From positions 372,001-436,000 of the forward strand of contig CAWGHW010000013.1 in the NCBI GenBank assembly GCA_963822485.1: 64,000 nt of DNA. The letters are read 5' to 3'. A model generated the notes under the pieces. The model was not told the DNA's origin. It ran no database searches and saw nothing but the letters and a program-made list of their open reading frames with translations. The position numbers were made by a program, and so were the translations under genes. Below, piece after piece: positions 28,237 to 36,924 of the stretch (position 1 is the stretch's first letter; every line of letters starts with the position of its first letter). Source of the DNA: DASUBV01 sp963822485 (lineage in GTDB: Bacteria; Actinomycetota; Actinomycetes; Streptosporangiales; Streptosporangiaceae).

Positions 28237-29160
28237 GCATCACCCGCGGCCCCGATGGCCCGCGCCGCCAGCCCGGTTTCCGGCTCCCGCCCCGCCCCGG
28301 CCAGCCCGGGGAGCCAGATCAGCCATGGCAACCCGGTCGCCCGGGTCAGCCAGGTCAGCCGGGTCAGCCCGGTCGGCCCGAGGGCAGCCCGGTCGGGCCA
28401 GGGGCAGCCTGTTCGGCCGGGGCAGCCTGGTCGCCCAGGTCAGCCAGGTCAGCCTGGTCGCCCGGGTCAGCCCGGCGGGCCAGGGGAGCCTGTTCGGCCG
28501 GGTCAGCCCGGTCGGCCGGGGGAGCCCGGCGAGCCCGGCTGGCCCGTGCCGCCCGGCTGGCCGGACCCTCCCGGCGCGCCCGACCCCGTCAGCACCCCGA
28601 CCCAGGTCTGGCTGAACCCCGGCGGCTGGCCCGCCGGCCTCTACGACCGGCTGCTCGAGCAGCGCATCGTCATCGCCAGCGGCCTGCTCGACGGCGAGGC
28701 CGCGACCAGGCTGTCCGCCCAGTTGCTGACCCTGGACGCCGAGGGCGACGACCCGATCCGGCTGGAGCTTCAGGGCCTGAGCGCCGACCTGTCCGCCGCC
28801 CTGACCGTCATGGGCGTGCTCGACGTCGTCGGCGTCCCGGTCCGTGCCCGCGCCAGCGGCCAGCTCAGCGGCCCCGCCCTCGGCGTGCTCGCCGCCTGCT
28901 CCGACCGCCGCGCCTACCCCAGCGCCGTCTTCACCCTGGCCGAGCCCCGCCTCGACTTCGACGGCCGGGCCTCCGAGCTGGCCGCCCGCGAGGAGCAGCT
29001 GCGCGTCATGCTCGACTCCCTCTACGAGCGCCTGGCCGACGTCACCGGCCGCGAGGTCGACCAGATCCGCGCCGACGCCCGCCAGGAGCGGCTGCTCACC
29101 GTCGACCAGGCCATCGCCTACGGCCTGATCCAGGGCCCCGCCGAACCTCGCCAACCGTAG
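28233..29160 (+). CDS. ClpP-like protein, catalytic residues not conserved, collagen-like N-terminus, apparent frameshift
   Basis: The ATG at 28233 has a strong AGGAGG site, overlaps the XRE stop and opens a collagen-like GxP array (GQPGRPGQPGQPG). That frame is lost near 28380-28405, where two 11-nt units replace 9-nt ones (net +1). The array then continues, with the ClpP-fold domain, in the frame that also opens at ATG 28255 but has no ribosome site there. The fold part (QRIVIASGLLDGEAATRL, ASGQLSGPALGVLAAC, VFTLAEP) aligns with ClpP, but Gly replaces the nucleophilic Ser and Ala the catalytic His. It is probably a non-proteolytic relative. Confidence 0.65.
28263..28545. repeat. 9-bp tandem repeats encoding collagen-like GxP units
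   Basis: Units of the type GGTCAGCCC/GGTCGGCCG are repeated throughout. Most are 9 bp, but 11-bp units at about 28379-28389 and 28399-28409 shift the reading frame. Confidence 0.75.
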
Positions 29161-29364
29161 CCCGCCGCACACCGGTTGGCTCACAGTCACGGTCGGCCGC
29201 CAAGCCCCGCCGCCACCCGTCCCCGTCCCCGTCCCCGTCCCCGCCCCGACCCCGCCCCGCCCCGCCCCGCCCCGGCTGATAACAGCAAGAAGCGCCCCCG
29301 CCGACCGTGGGCACCGCCCTCCGCCGCCGAGCGGGCAGTTGCTACTCGACGCTGGGGCTGGAGT
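29161..29364. other. Convergent gap with pyrimidine repeats
   Basis: The 204-bp gap between convergent genes contains repeated GTCCCC/CCGCCC units (29219-29275) and one copy of the 19-mer CTGATAACAGCAAGAAGCG. No gene is visible. Confidence 0.7.
29276..29294 (+). repeat. Dispersed 19-mer CTGATAACAGCAAGAAGCG, copy 1
   Basis: Exact copy 115 bp after the ClpP-like stop, in the sense orientation. It is AT-rich relative to its flanks and is followed by a GC-rich run (CCCCCGCCGACCG) similar to that after the other copies. Confidence 0.85.
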
Positions 29365-30264
29365 TCAGGAGCTGGCGGGGCGGGGCGCCGGCAGCCCGGT
29401 CGCCGGCAGCCCCGCGGCCGGCCGCTGGTAGAACGGCGCCGTGTGGGCGGCGACCCAGCGGTCGATCACGTCCGGCTCGCCCTCGCCGGGGAACGTCACG
29501 TCTACCGGCCAGCCCGGCCCGCCCGCGGCCGTCACCGCATGCTGTACCGCTTCTACCGCCGCGTCCCTGGCCGCCGCGTCGGCCGGGTCCTCCAGCGTCA
29601 CCGAGATGACCAGGCTCTCGCCACGCCGGTCCACGGCCAGCCAGGCCGTCGCTGCCTGGCGTACCGCGCGGACGCCGCCCAGTCCCGCCCGGACCAGTCC
29701 CAGCAACTCGCCCGGCACCGGCACCCCGACCGGGCCCACGCTGACCCGGCACGTACCCACGATGGTCCGTTCGGCGGCCAGGTGCGCCACCCCCGCCCGG
29801 TAGATCGGCACGCTCTCGCTGCCGCCCGGGTTCAGCGCGATGCCCAGGTCCGGCGGCAGCCGCCGGGCCAGGTCCGCGGCACGCACCACTGCATGCGGGA
29901 TGACGGTGGCCCGATCGCCAGGGGCCAGGTCCTCCGTCGCCCGCAGCAGCCTTGTCGCCGATGTATACGCCGGCACGAACGTGTCCCCGAGGTACCGCAC
30001 CGTCGGCAGCCGCACCGCCCCCTCGGCCAGCGCCCGTCGGCCGCTCGACCCGAGCGTCACCGGCACCCAGAGCCGCCCCGTGGCCAGGGCGTCAAGCAGG
30101 TCGCCCAGCCGCGCGGCCTCCCGCACCGCGGCCTCGAACGCCCGCTCCACCGCGTCGTCCAGACCGCCGGTGCTCATCACTACCCCGGCCTGCGGCGGGA
30201 CAGCGACGTGCCCGGCCATGGCAGTGTTGTCCTCCGTGGCGATGCCCAGCTCGGGTGACGTCAT
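29365..30264 (-). CDS. SseB-family protein
   Basis: 299 residues from ATG 30264. Two SseB-type domains are suggested: LLDALATGRLWVPVT, LPTVRYLGDTFVPAYTSATRL and GIALNPGGSESVPIYRAGVAHLA, then a C-terminal half with VISVTLEDPADAAARDAAVEAV. The family is named for a serine-sensitivity phenotype in E. coli, and its molecular role is unclear. I rejected the longer frame to 30567 because it runs through the divergent release-factor gene. Its ATG overlaps the divergent gene's upstream region by a few bases. Confidence 0.85.
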   Translation of the reverse strand: MTSPELGIATEDNTAMAGHVAVPPQAGVVMSTGGLDDAVERAFEAAVREAARLGDLLDALATGRLWVPVTLGSSGRRALAEGAVRLPTVRYLGDTFVPAYTSATRLLRATEDLAPGDRATVIPHAVVRAADLARRLPPDLGIALNPGGSESVPIYRAGVAHLAAERTIVGTCRVSVGPVGVPVPGELLGLVRAGLGGVRAVRQAATAWLAVDRRGESLVISVTLEDPADAAARDAAVEAVQHAVTAAGGPGWPVDVTFPGEGEPDVIDRWVAAHTAPFYQRPAAGLPATGLPAPRPASS

Positions 30265-30298
30265 GTCACGGATAGTAGGCGCTGAGGAGCTGTACGTA

Positions 30299-31400
30299 AT
30301 GGAAAATGGGCTACCTGGCCGGACTCGCTGGCTGGACGTCGCTCCCGGCCGCCTGCCCGGCTGGCTGGAGTCCTTCGCCGACCGCCACGGCGGCCTGACT
30401 GGACCACCCCAGTACCTCAGCCCAGACACTCCCGAATCGGACACCGGCGACCCGGCCGGCAGCGGCTCGGGCTCGGCCGAGCGAGGGAGTGCTCGGGGGA
30501 GTGCCAGGGCGGGAGCCTCGGTCGTGGTATTCCACGCCGCCGACGGCGCCATCGCCGAATGCCACATCCCGTTCCCGCCCCTGCCGCCCGCCCCCGCCCG
30601 CGCCGACTCGGCTAGCGCTGGCCCCGCCCGTGCCGACTCGGCTAGCGCTGGCCCCGCCGGTGCCGACTCGGCTAGCGCTGGCCCCGCCGTGCCGACTCGG
30701 CTAGCGCTGGCCCCGCCCGGCCGACTCGGCTAGCGCTGGCCCCGCCGGTGCCGACTCGGCTAGCGCTGGCCCCGCCCGTGCCGACTCACCTAGCACTGAC
30801 CTCACCAGCGCCGACTCCGCCAGCGGTACCCGGGCCAGCGCCAATCTCGCCAGCGGTGCTACGGCCAGCCGCCACGCGGCCAGCCATGAGCTCGGCGACA
30901 ACGAGCCCAGGGCCAGCGCGACCCGGATGGCCGCCCACGCCCTGGCCGACCGGACCGTGGGCGTGCTGCTGGTCCGGCTGGGCGGCTACGCGGCCGGGGT
31001 GTTCACCGGTACCGATCAGCACCTGGCCGCGTCCAAGGTCGGCTCCCGGCTGGTGCACGGTCGGAGCGCGGCCGGGGGCCAGTCACAGCGACGCTTTGCC
31101 CGCCGCCGGGAGAAGCAGGCCAACGAGGCGCTCGGTGCCGCCGCCGACACCGCGGCGGCGGTGTTCGGGCCCTACAACGGACGACTGGACGCGGTCGTGC
31201 TGGGCGGTGACAAGCGGGCCATGTCCGGCCTGGCTGACGACCCGCGCCTGCGGCCGTTCCTGGACCTGGCCGTCGACCGCTTCCTGACCGTGCCCGATCC
31301 TCGGCTAGCCGTGCTGAAGAGCGCCCCGCGGATGTTCACCGCCATCCACATCCGCCTCACCGAGCCCGCCAGCCCCGACGACCCTGCCGCCGCATCATGA
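30299..31400 (+). pseudogene. acVLRF1-type peptidyl-tRNA hydrolase (ribosome rescue), split by net +1 shift in a minisatellite
   Basis: From ATG 30299 (GAGGAG upstream) the N-terminal domain reads RTRWLDVAPGRLPGWLESFADRHGG. The frame enters a 30-bp repeat and ends at a TAG at 30731-30733. The C-terminal domain, from about 30920 to 31400, is intact in another frame: DRTVGVLLVRLGGYAAGVF, LVHGRSAAGGQSQRRFARRRE and AVVLGGDKRAM. GGQSQRRFARR fits the catalytic Gln-containing loop of Vms1/eRF1-like release factors (acVLRF1), which free stalled nascent chains. Two 29-bp repeat units account exactly for the frame change. It may be inactive, phase-variable or mis-sequenced. Confidence 0.75.
30603..30840. 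repeat. 30-bp minisatellite encoding ADSASAGPAR units
   Basis: Unit starts are at 30603, 30633, 30663, 30692, 30721, 30751, 30781 and 30811. The third and fourth units are 29 bp, the others 30 bp; the last two are diverged. Each 30-bp unit encodes ADSASAGPAR or a near variant. The two 1-bp deletions move the reading frame by exactly the amount needed to reach the C-terminal domain frame. Confidence 0.9.
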
Positions 31401-31448
31401 TCCCGTAGTGTTAGCGGGCCCTGAGGCCGCAAGCGCTACCGGATCATG
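31396..31448. repeat. CATGATC-ended hairpin at the release-factor stop codon
   Basis: CATGATCCCGTAG (31396-31408) pairs with CTACCGGATCATG (31436-31448) with one mismatch. Pairing continues inward through TGTTAGCGGGCC/GGCCGCAAGCG with G-U pairs and one mismatch. The gene's TGA stop (31398-31400) is part of the left end. It probably serves as that gene's terminator. Confidence 0.85.
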
Positions 31449-31510
31449 GTCCACGCGATTAGGGCCAGCCGGAATGCGTGATCTGGCCGTCGTCCGATAC
31501 AGGCGCCAAT

Positions 31511-31529
31511 CTGATAACAGCAAGAAGCG
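31511..31529 (+). repeat. Dispersed 19-mer CTGATAACAGCAAGAAGCG, copy 2
   Basis: Exact copy 110 bp after the release-factor stop, sense orientation. The following CCGCCGCCGACGTGCC is nearly the same as after copy 4. Confidence 0.85.
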
Positions 31530-31598
31530 GGGCCGCCGCCGACGTGCCGCGATGACGCGCCGCCGACGACCTGCCGCCAACGACGCGCCGCCGTCGGC

Positions 31599-31654
31599 GT
31601 GCTGCGGACGGCGTGCTGCGGACGGCGTGCTGCCGATGACGTGCTGCGGACTGC
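31599..31654. repeat. 14-bp tandem repeat GTGCTGCGGACGGC
   Basis: Four units in direct tandem, the last two with a few substitutions, followed by related GCGACGCGCAGCGGAC sequence. Confidence 0.8.
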
Positions 31655-31795
31655 GCGACGCGCAGCGGACTGCGCGGAGGGGCCGAAGCCGGGTGGGCTG
31701 GGCTGTGCGGAGGGCGGGGTGCCGACGCCGGCCCAGTCACACGCCCCTCATCAGCCGCAAAGTGCCAATCCCGTCCAGCCGGTCAGGGCGTCGGC

Positions 31796-31849
31796 CATGA
31801 TCGTGGTGGATTTGCGCCACCCCCGTGGCCCAAATCCACCACGATCATG
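31796..31849. repeat. CATGATC-ended hairpin with nested stem
   Basis: Perfect 19-nt arms CATGATCGTGGTGGATTTG (31796-31814) and CAAATCCACCACGATCATG (31831-31849). The loop itself folds as GCCAC-cccc-GTGGC. It is intergenic, about 220 bp upstream of the ABC-F gene. Confidence 0.9.
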
Positions 31850-32067
31850 AGCCAGCCCAGGCGTGGCCAGCCCAATGCCGGTTTCCGGCCGGGCCGGAAA
31901 CCGGCCAGGCGGTGATCCTCGCCCGCGCCGCAAACGCTTTGGCCGGCGGTGCCTGCGCTAGGTAGACTCGACCTCGTGCAACCGCTCATGTCGTGACGTC
32001 ACGCCCCGTCTCAGGGGATACGTGTGCCCACATGCCGTCCGACTGCTAATTCTGGAGCGATTGTCCC

Positions 32068-33666
32068 ATGATCACGGCTCAGGACCTTGAGCTGCGCGCT
32101 GGCGCGCGGCTGCTGCTCGACGCGGTGTCCTTCCAGGTCGCCGCGGGCGACAAGATCGGCCTGGTGGGCCGCAACGGGGCGGGCAAGACGACTCTGGCCC
32201 GGGTACTGGCGGCCGAGGGCCAGCCCGCGGCGGGCAGCGTGCGGGTCACCGGCACCGTCGGCTACCTGCCGCAGGACACCAGGGTCGGCAACCTCGACGC
32301 GCTGGCAGTGGACCGGATCCTGTCGGCGCGGGGCCTGGACGCGCTGCTCGTCGGGCTGCGCACGGCCGAGCAGGACATGGGCAGCACCGACCCGGGCCGC
32401 CGCGACAAGGCGGTGCGCCGGTACGGCCAGCTGGAGGAACGGCTGGCGGTGCTCGGCGGCTACGCGGCCGAGTCGGAGGCGGCGGCGCTGTCGGCCAGCC
32501 TGGGCCTGCCGCAGAAGGTACTGAAGCAGCCGCTGCACACGCTGTCGGGCGGCCAGCGCCGCCGGGTGGAGCTGGCCCGGATCCTGTTCGGCGGCTCGGA
32601 CACGCTGCTGCTGGACGAGCCGACCAACCACCTGGACGCCGACTCGGTGAGCTGGCTGCGCGATCACCTGCGCTCGTTCCGCGGCGGCCTGGTGGTCATC
32701 AGCCACGACACGGCCCTGCTCGACTCGGTCGTCAACAAGGTGTTCCACCTCGACGCCGACCGGTCCACGCTGGACGTCTACAACCTGGGCTGGAAGGCCT
32801 ACCTGGACCAGCGGGAAACCGACGCCCGGCGTCGCCGCCGCGAACGGGTCAACGCCGAGCGGCAGGCGGCCTCGCTGAACTCGCAGGCGGACAAGATGCG
32901 GGCCAAGGCGACCAAGGCCAAGGCGGCCCAGAGCATGGCCAAGCGCGCGGAGAAGCTGCTGGCCGGGGTCAGTGCCGACCGCGCTGCGGACCGGGTGGCG
33001 AGGCTGCGCTTCCCGGTGCCGGCGCATTGCGGCCGCACCCCGCTGACGGCCAGGGGACTCAGTAAGTCCTATGGCTCGCTGGAGGTATTCACCAGCGTCG
33101 ATATGGCGGTGGACCGGGGATCACGGGTGGTGGTTCTCGGGCTCAACGGAGCCGGGAAGACGACGCTGCTGCGACTGCTGGCCGGAGTTGAGGATCCTGA
33201 TGCCGGCGAGGTACTGCCGGGCCACGGTCTGCGCCTCGGGTATTACGCACAAGAGCACGAGACATTGGATAACGAGCGCACTGTTCTGGCCAACATGCGA
33301 TCGGCGGCGCCGGACCTGAGCGAGGCGGATCAGCGCGGCATCCTGGGCTCGTTCCTATTCTCCGGCGATGATGTGGCCAAACCGGTCGGCGTGCTGTCGG
33401 GCGGTGAGAAGACCCGGCTGGCGCTGGCGCTACTGGTCGTATCGGGCGCGAATGTGCTGCTGCTGGACGAGCCCACGAACAACCTGGATCCCGGCAGCCG
33501 GGCGGAGATCCTGTCCGCGCTGCGCCGCTATGCGGGTGCGATTGTGCTGGTCACACACGATGAAGGTGCGGTGGAAGCGCTTTCCCCGGAGCGGGTCGTA
33601 CTGCTTCCCGACGGCATCGAGGATGCCTGGAGCGAGGAACTCGGCGACCTCGTGGCGCTGGCCTGA
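32068..33666 (+). CDS. ABC-F family ATPase (ribosome-associated)
   Basis: 532 residues with two nucleotide-binding domains and no membrane segments. Site 1 has GRNGAGKTT, LSGGQRRRVE and LLLDEPTNHLD; site 2 has GLNGAGKTT, LSGGEKTRLA and LLLDEPTNNLD. Between them is the charged interdomain linker (RRRRRERVNAER, KMRAKATKAKAAQSMAKRAEKL) that reaches the ribosome in ABC-F proteins. It probably acts on translation, as EttA-like factors or antibiotic-resistance ABC-Fs do. Which of these it is cannot be told. Codon use shifts to AT-richer synonymous choices after about 33060. Confidence 0.93.
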   Translation: MITAQDLELRAGARLLLDAVSFQVAAGDKIGLVGRNGAGKTTLARVLAAEGQPAAGSVRVTGTVGYLPQDTRVGNLDALAVDRILSARGLDALLVGLRTAEQDMGSTDPGRRDKAVRRYGQLEERLAVLGGYAAESEAAALSASLGLPQKVLKQPLHTLSGGQRRRVELARILFGGSDTLLLDEPTNHLDADSVSWLRDHLRSFRGGLVVISHDTALLDSVVNKVFHLDADRSTLDVYNLGWKAYLDQRETDARRRRRERVNAERQAASLNSQADKMRAKATKAKAAQSMAKRAEKLLAGVSADRAADRVARLRFPVPAHCGRTPLTARGLSKSYGSLEVFTSVDMAVDRGSRVVVLGLNGAGKTTLLRLLAGVEDPDAGEVLPGHGLRLGYYAQEHETLDNERTVLANMRSAAPDLSEADQRGILGSFLFSGDDVAKPVGVLSGGEKTRLALALLVVSGANVLLLDEPTNNLDPGSRAEILSALRRYAGAIVLVTHDEGAVEALSPERVVLLPDGIEDAWSEELGDLVALA

Positions 33667-33804
33667 GAAAGGACACTTCGCCATGGTCCCGGTAAAAGTG
33701 GAGATCTTTTTGCACGCGTGTGGGTAGCCGATCCCTGGCTGATGAGTGATCATGGCGGAGATACGGCAACGCTGCGGTCATCTTCAGTTCAACGGGAGGA
33801 ACGC

Positions 33805-34026
33805 GTGACGGAGACCCTAAAGAAAGGCACCCGGGTCACTGGTGCCGACCGAGCCAAGCTGGCGACCGATCTCAAGAAGAGATACAACTCCGGCGAGAGC
33901 ATCCGTTCGCTGGCTGCGTCTACCGGTCGCTCGTACGGCTTCATTCACCGCATCCTGTCCGAGAACGGCGTGACGTTGCGCGGACGCGGCGGTGCCACCA
34001 GGGGCAAGGCCAAAGCAAAGCGCTGA
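33805..34026 (+). CDS. Small helix-turn-helix protein
   Basis: 73 residues from GTG 33805, with GGGAGGA 5 bp upstream. The single HTH (YNSGESIRSLAASTGRSYGFIHRILSENGVTLRGRGG) ends in a Lys/Arg-rich tail. This matches a short DNA-binding protein that is very widespread in actinomycetes and of unestablished role. The longer frame from 33718 adds residues with no ribosome site. Confidence 0.85.
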   Translation: MTETLKKGTRVTGADRAKLATDLKKRYNSGESIRSLAASTGRSYGFIHRILSENGVTLRGRGGATRGKAKAKR

Positions 34027-34150
34027 TACCGTCACCTGTGGCAGGAACACCGGGTGCCGCAGGCGCTGGTGATCAAGGCTCGTGAGGGGAAGCCCCGTGG
34101 CGGCTCACCCCCTGGTGGTAGTGAACACAGTGGTGGTGAGCGCAGTGGGG

Positions 34151-34927
34151 ATGAGTGCCGCTGAACTGGCGGACCGCGGGCTGAGCCTGGACATCAGCGG
34201 CGCCGTGGCGACGGTCACGCTGAGCCGCCCCGAGCGGCGCAACGCGATGACGCCGCGCATGTGGCACGGCCTGGCCGACATCGGCGCCAGCCTGCCCGAG
34301 CAGGTGCGAGTGGTGGTGGTGCGCGGCGCCGGGCCATCGTTCTCAGCCGGAATCGACCTGCGCTTGTTCTCGGCCGAGGGCGTCCAGGGGGAGGACCCGG
34401 CGCCGAGCGCTGCCGAGCCCGGCTTCGAGGACTGGGTCGCGGGACTTCAGGCGGGCTACCTGTGGCTGCGTGATCCCGCCATCGTGTCGATCGCCGCCGT
34501 GCGCGGTTACGCCATCGGCGCGGGCTGCCAGCTGGCGCTGGCCTGTGATCTGCGGGTGCTCGCCGACGACGCCAAGCTCTGCATCAAGGAACCCGCGCTC
34601 GGGCTGGTGCCCGACCTGACGGGGACCAAGCCGCTGGTCGAGATCGTCGGCCTGCCGCGGGCCCTGGAGCTGTGCCTGACGGCGCGCCTGGTCGGCGCGG
34701 CCGAGGCCGCGGTGCTGCGGATGGCCGAGCTGGTGGTGCCGGGCCAGGAACTGGACGACGCGGTGAGCGACCTGGCCGCCGCGCTGCTGGCCACGGACGC
34801 CGCGGCCTCGCGGGCGACCAAGGAACTGCTGGCCCTGGCCTCGGGCAACAGCCTCGAGGAGCAGGCGGCGGCCGAGCGCAGCGCGCAGCGCAAGCTGCTG
34901 AGCGCCAAACTGCCCGCGCCTGGCTAA
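34151..34927 (+). CDS. Enoyl-CoA hydratase/isomerase family protein
   Basis: 258 residues from ATG 34151. Crotonase fold: LSRPERRNAMTPRMW, the oxyanion segment FSAGIDLRLF, and GYAIGAGCQLALACDLRVLADDAKLCIKEPALGLVPD. A Glu in the second catalytic position (KEPALGL) is retained. Substrate is unknown and there is no beta-oxidation neighbour. GTG 34082 in the same frame is an alternative start, adding 23 residues absent from most family members. Confidence 0.85.
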   Translation: MSAAELADRGLSLDISGAVATVTLSRPERRNAMTPRMWHGLADIGASLPEQVRVVVVRGAGPSFSAGIDLRLFSAEGVQGEDPAPSAAEPGFEDWVAGLQAGYLWLRDPAIVSIAAVRGYAIGAGCQLALACDLRVLADDAKLCIKEPALGLVPDLTGTKPLVEIVGLPRALELCLTARLVGAAEAAVLRMAELVVPGQELDDAVSDLAAALLATDAAASRATKELLALASGNSLEEQAAAERSAQRKLLSAKLPAPG

Positions 34928-34983
34928 GTACGCCCTGAGCTAAACCAGGGAAGTTCTGCCGGCGGGGTCCGGTTGTCGGCTGT

Positions 34984-36918
34984 ATGTCGATGAGTAGCTG
35001 GCAGACCATGCGGTCATTCACTCGTGACCGGTCGATCACGAGCCAGCGGCTCAAGCCGGGCAGCGTGCGCCGTATCGCCTCCTACGCCCGGCCCTACCGC
35101 GGCTCGCTGGCCCTGTTCCTGGGCGTGGTCGTGCTCGACGCGGTGGTCATGGTCGCGGTGCCGCTGCTGCTGAAGGTGATCATCGACGACGGCATCCTGA
35201 AGAAGGACACCGCGCTGGTTGTCGGCATCGCCGGGCTGGCCGCGGGGCTGGCCCTGCTGGACGCGATGCTCACCCTGGCCCAGCGCTGGTTCTCCTCCCG
35301 GATCGGCGAGGGCCTCATCTACGACCTGCGCACGCAGGTGTTCCGGCACGTCCAGCAGCAGCCGATCGCGTTCTTCACCAGGGCCCAGACCGGCTCGCTG
35401 GTCAGCCGGCTCAACAGCGACGTGATCGGCGCCCAGCAGGCGCTGACCTCGACGCTGTCCTCGGTGGTCTCCAACGCCGTGTCGCTGGTCCTGGTGCTGA
35501 TCACCATGTTCCTGCTGTCCTGGCAGGTCACCGTGATCTCGCTGGTGCTGGTCCCGCTGTTCGTCCTCCCGGCCCGCTACATGGGCCGCCGGCTCCAGCG
35601 GCTGACCAGGGAGTCGATGCAGCTGGACGCCCAGATGGGCTCCACCATGACCGAGCGCTTCAACGTGGCCGGCGCCATGCTGGTCAAGCTGTTCGGCCGC
35701 CCGGGCGAGGAGGCGGACGTGTTCGCCGGCCGGGCGGCCCGGGTCCGCGACATCGGCGTGGTCACCGCGCTGTACGGCAGCTCGCTGTTCATCGCGCTCA
35801 CCCTGCTGGCCTCGCTGGCCACCGCGGCGGTCTACGGCGTGGGCGGGTCGCTGGTCATCAACGGCACCTTCCAGATCGGCACGCTGGTCGCCCTGACCTT
35901 GCTGATCGGCCGCCTCTACGGGCCGATCACCGCACTGTCCAACGTCCAGGTCGACGTCATGACCGCGCTGGTCAGCTTCGACCGGGTCTTCGAGGTGCTC
36001 GACCTGCGGCCGCTGATCGAGGACCGGCCCGACGCGCGGACGCTGCGGCTGGCCGGCCAGGCCGGGTCGGCGCCCGGCGACCCGGCGGCCGGGATCGCGT
36101 TCGACCACGTGTCGTTCCGGTACCCGACCGCCTCGGAGGTCTCGCTGGCCTCCCTGGAGTCCATCGCGCTGGCCGTGCCCGAGCGCGCCGACGCCGGCCA
36201 GGACGTGCTGCGCGACGTGAGCTTCCGCGCCCCGGCCGGCCAGCTCACCGCGCTGGTCGGCCCGTCGGGCGCGGGCAAGACCACGATCACTGCCCTGGTC
36301 GCCCGGCTCTATGACCCGGCTCGCGGGAGCGTCCGCATCGGCGGCGCCGACCTGCGCGAGGTGACCCAGGACTCGCTGCACGACGCGGTCGGCGTGGTCA
36401 CCCAGGACGCGCACATGTTCCACGACACCATCCGGGCCAACCTCAGCTACGCCAGGCCTGGCGCCAGCGAGGCCGAGCTGATCGAGGCCTGCCGGGCGGC
36501 GCAGATCTGGGACCTGATCTCCGTGCTGCCCGACGGGCTGGACACCGTGGTGGGGGACCGGGGCTACCGGCTGTCCGGCGGCGAGAAGCAGCGGGTCGCG
36601 CTGGCCCGGCTGCTGCTCAAGGCCCCGGCCGTGGTGGTGCTGGACGAGGCCACCGCGCACCTGGACTCCGAGTCCGAGGCGGCGGTGCAGCGGGCGCTCA
36701 AGGCGGCGCTGGCCGGGCGGACCTCGCTGGTCATCGCGCACCGCCTGTCGACTATCCGGGAGGCCGACCAGATCCTGGTCGTGGACGGCGGCCGGATCCG
36801 CGAGCACGGCCGCCACGACCAGCTGCTGGCCGCCGGCGGCCTGTACGCCGAGCTGTACCGGACCCAGTTCGCCAGCCAGGAGCACCAGGAGCAGCCGCGC
36901 GAGGTGGTCAGCTCCTGA
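34984..36918 (+). CDS. ABC transporter, fused membrane and ATPase domains (MdlB/MsbA type exporter)
   Basis: 644 residues. Six transmembrane segments lie in residues about 45-320, followed by a nucleotide-binding domain with GPSGAGKTT, LSGGEKQRVALARLL, VVVLDEATAHLD and the H-loop in LVIAHRLSTI. It works as a homodimer or heterodimer half-exporter of lipids or drugs. Between the two domains, GQAGSAPGDPAAG and the SEVSLASLESIALAVPERADAGQ stretch are insertions of unusual length. It is monocistronic and convergent with the sulfotransferase gene. Confidence 0.93.
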   Translation: MSMSSWQTMRSFTRDRSITSQRLKPGSVRRIASYARPYRGSLALFLGVVVLDAVVMVAVPLLLKVIIDDGILKKDTALVVGIAGLAAGLALLDAMLTLAQRWFSSRIGEGLIYDLRTQVFRHVQQQPIAFFTRAQTGSLVSRLNSDVIGAQQALTSTLSSVVSNAVSLVLVLITMFLLSWQVTVISLVLVPLFVLPARYMGRRLQRLTRESMQLDAQMGSTMTERFNVAGAMLVKLFGRPGEEADVFAGRAARVRDIGVVTALYGSSLFIALTLLASLATAAVYGVGGSLVINGTFQIGTLVALTLLIGRLYGPITALSNVQVDVMTALVSFDRVFEVLDLRPLIEDRPDARTLRLAGQAGSAPGDPAAGIAFDHVSFRYPTASEVSLASLESIALAVPERADAGQDVLRDVSFRAPAGQLTALVGPSGAGKTTITALVARLYDPARGSVRIGGADLREVTQDSLHDAVGVVTQDAHMFHDTIRANLSYARPGASEAELIEACRAAQIWDLISVLPDGLDTVVGDRGYRLSGGEKQRVALARLLLKAPAVVVLDEATAHLDSESEAAVQRALKAALAGRTSLVIAHRLSTIREADQILVVDGGRIREHGRHDQLLAAGGLYAELYRTQFASQEHQEQPREVVSS

Positions 36919-36924
36919 CGGCGC

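Larger units (their letters stand above)
31401..32067. other. 667-bp intergenic region made of repeats
   Basis: No gene is supported. It contains a CATGATC hairpin at each end (31396 and 31796), one 19-mer copy (31511), a 14-bp tandem array (31599-31654) and, near 31960, a promoter-like region before the ABC-F gene (TAGGTAGACT about 110 bp upstream of its ATG). Confidence 0.7.

Noticed and set aside
31459..31850. ORFs of 80-130 codons before the ABC-F gene
   Set aside because: They are made by a 14-bp tandem repeat and hairpin sequence; no ribosome site or family motif is present.
33740..33765. Half of a CATGATC hairpin before the small HTH gene
   Set aside because: TGATCATGG occurs once there with no complementary partner within 100 bp.
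36000..36215. The insertion between the domains of the ABC exporter as a possible second intein or mobile insert
   Set aside because: The stretch is short, in frame and of normal composition, and lacks splice-junction residues; it is only an extended interdomain linker.
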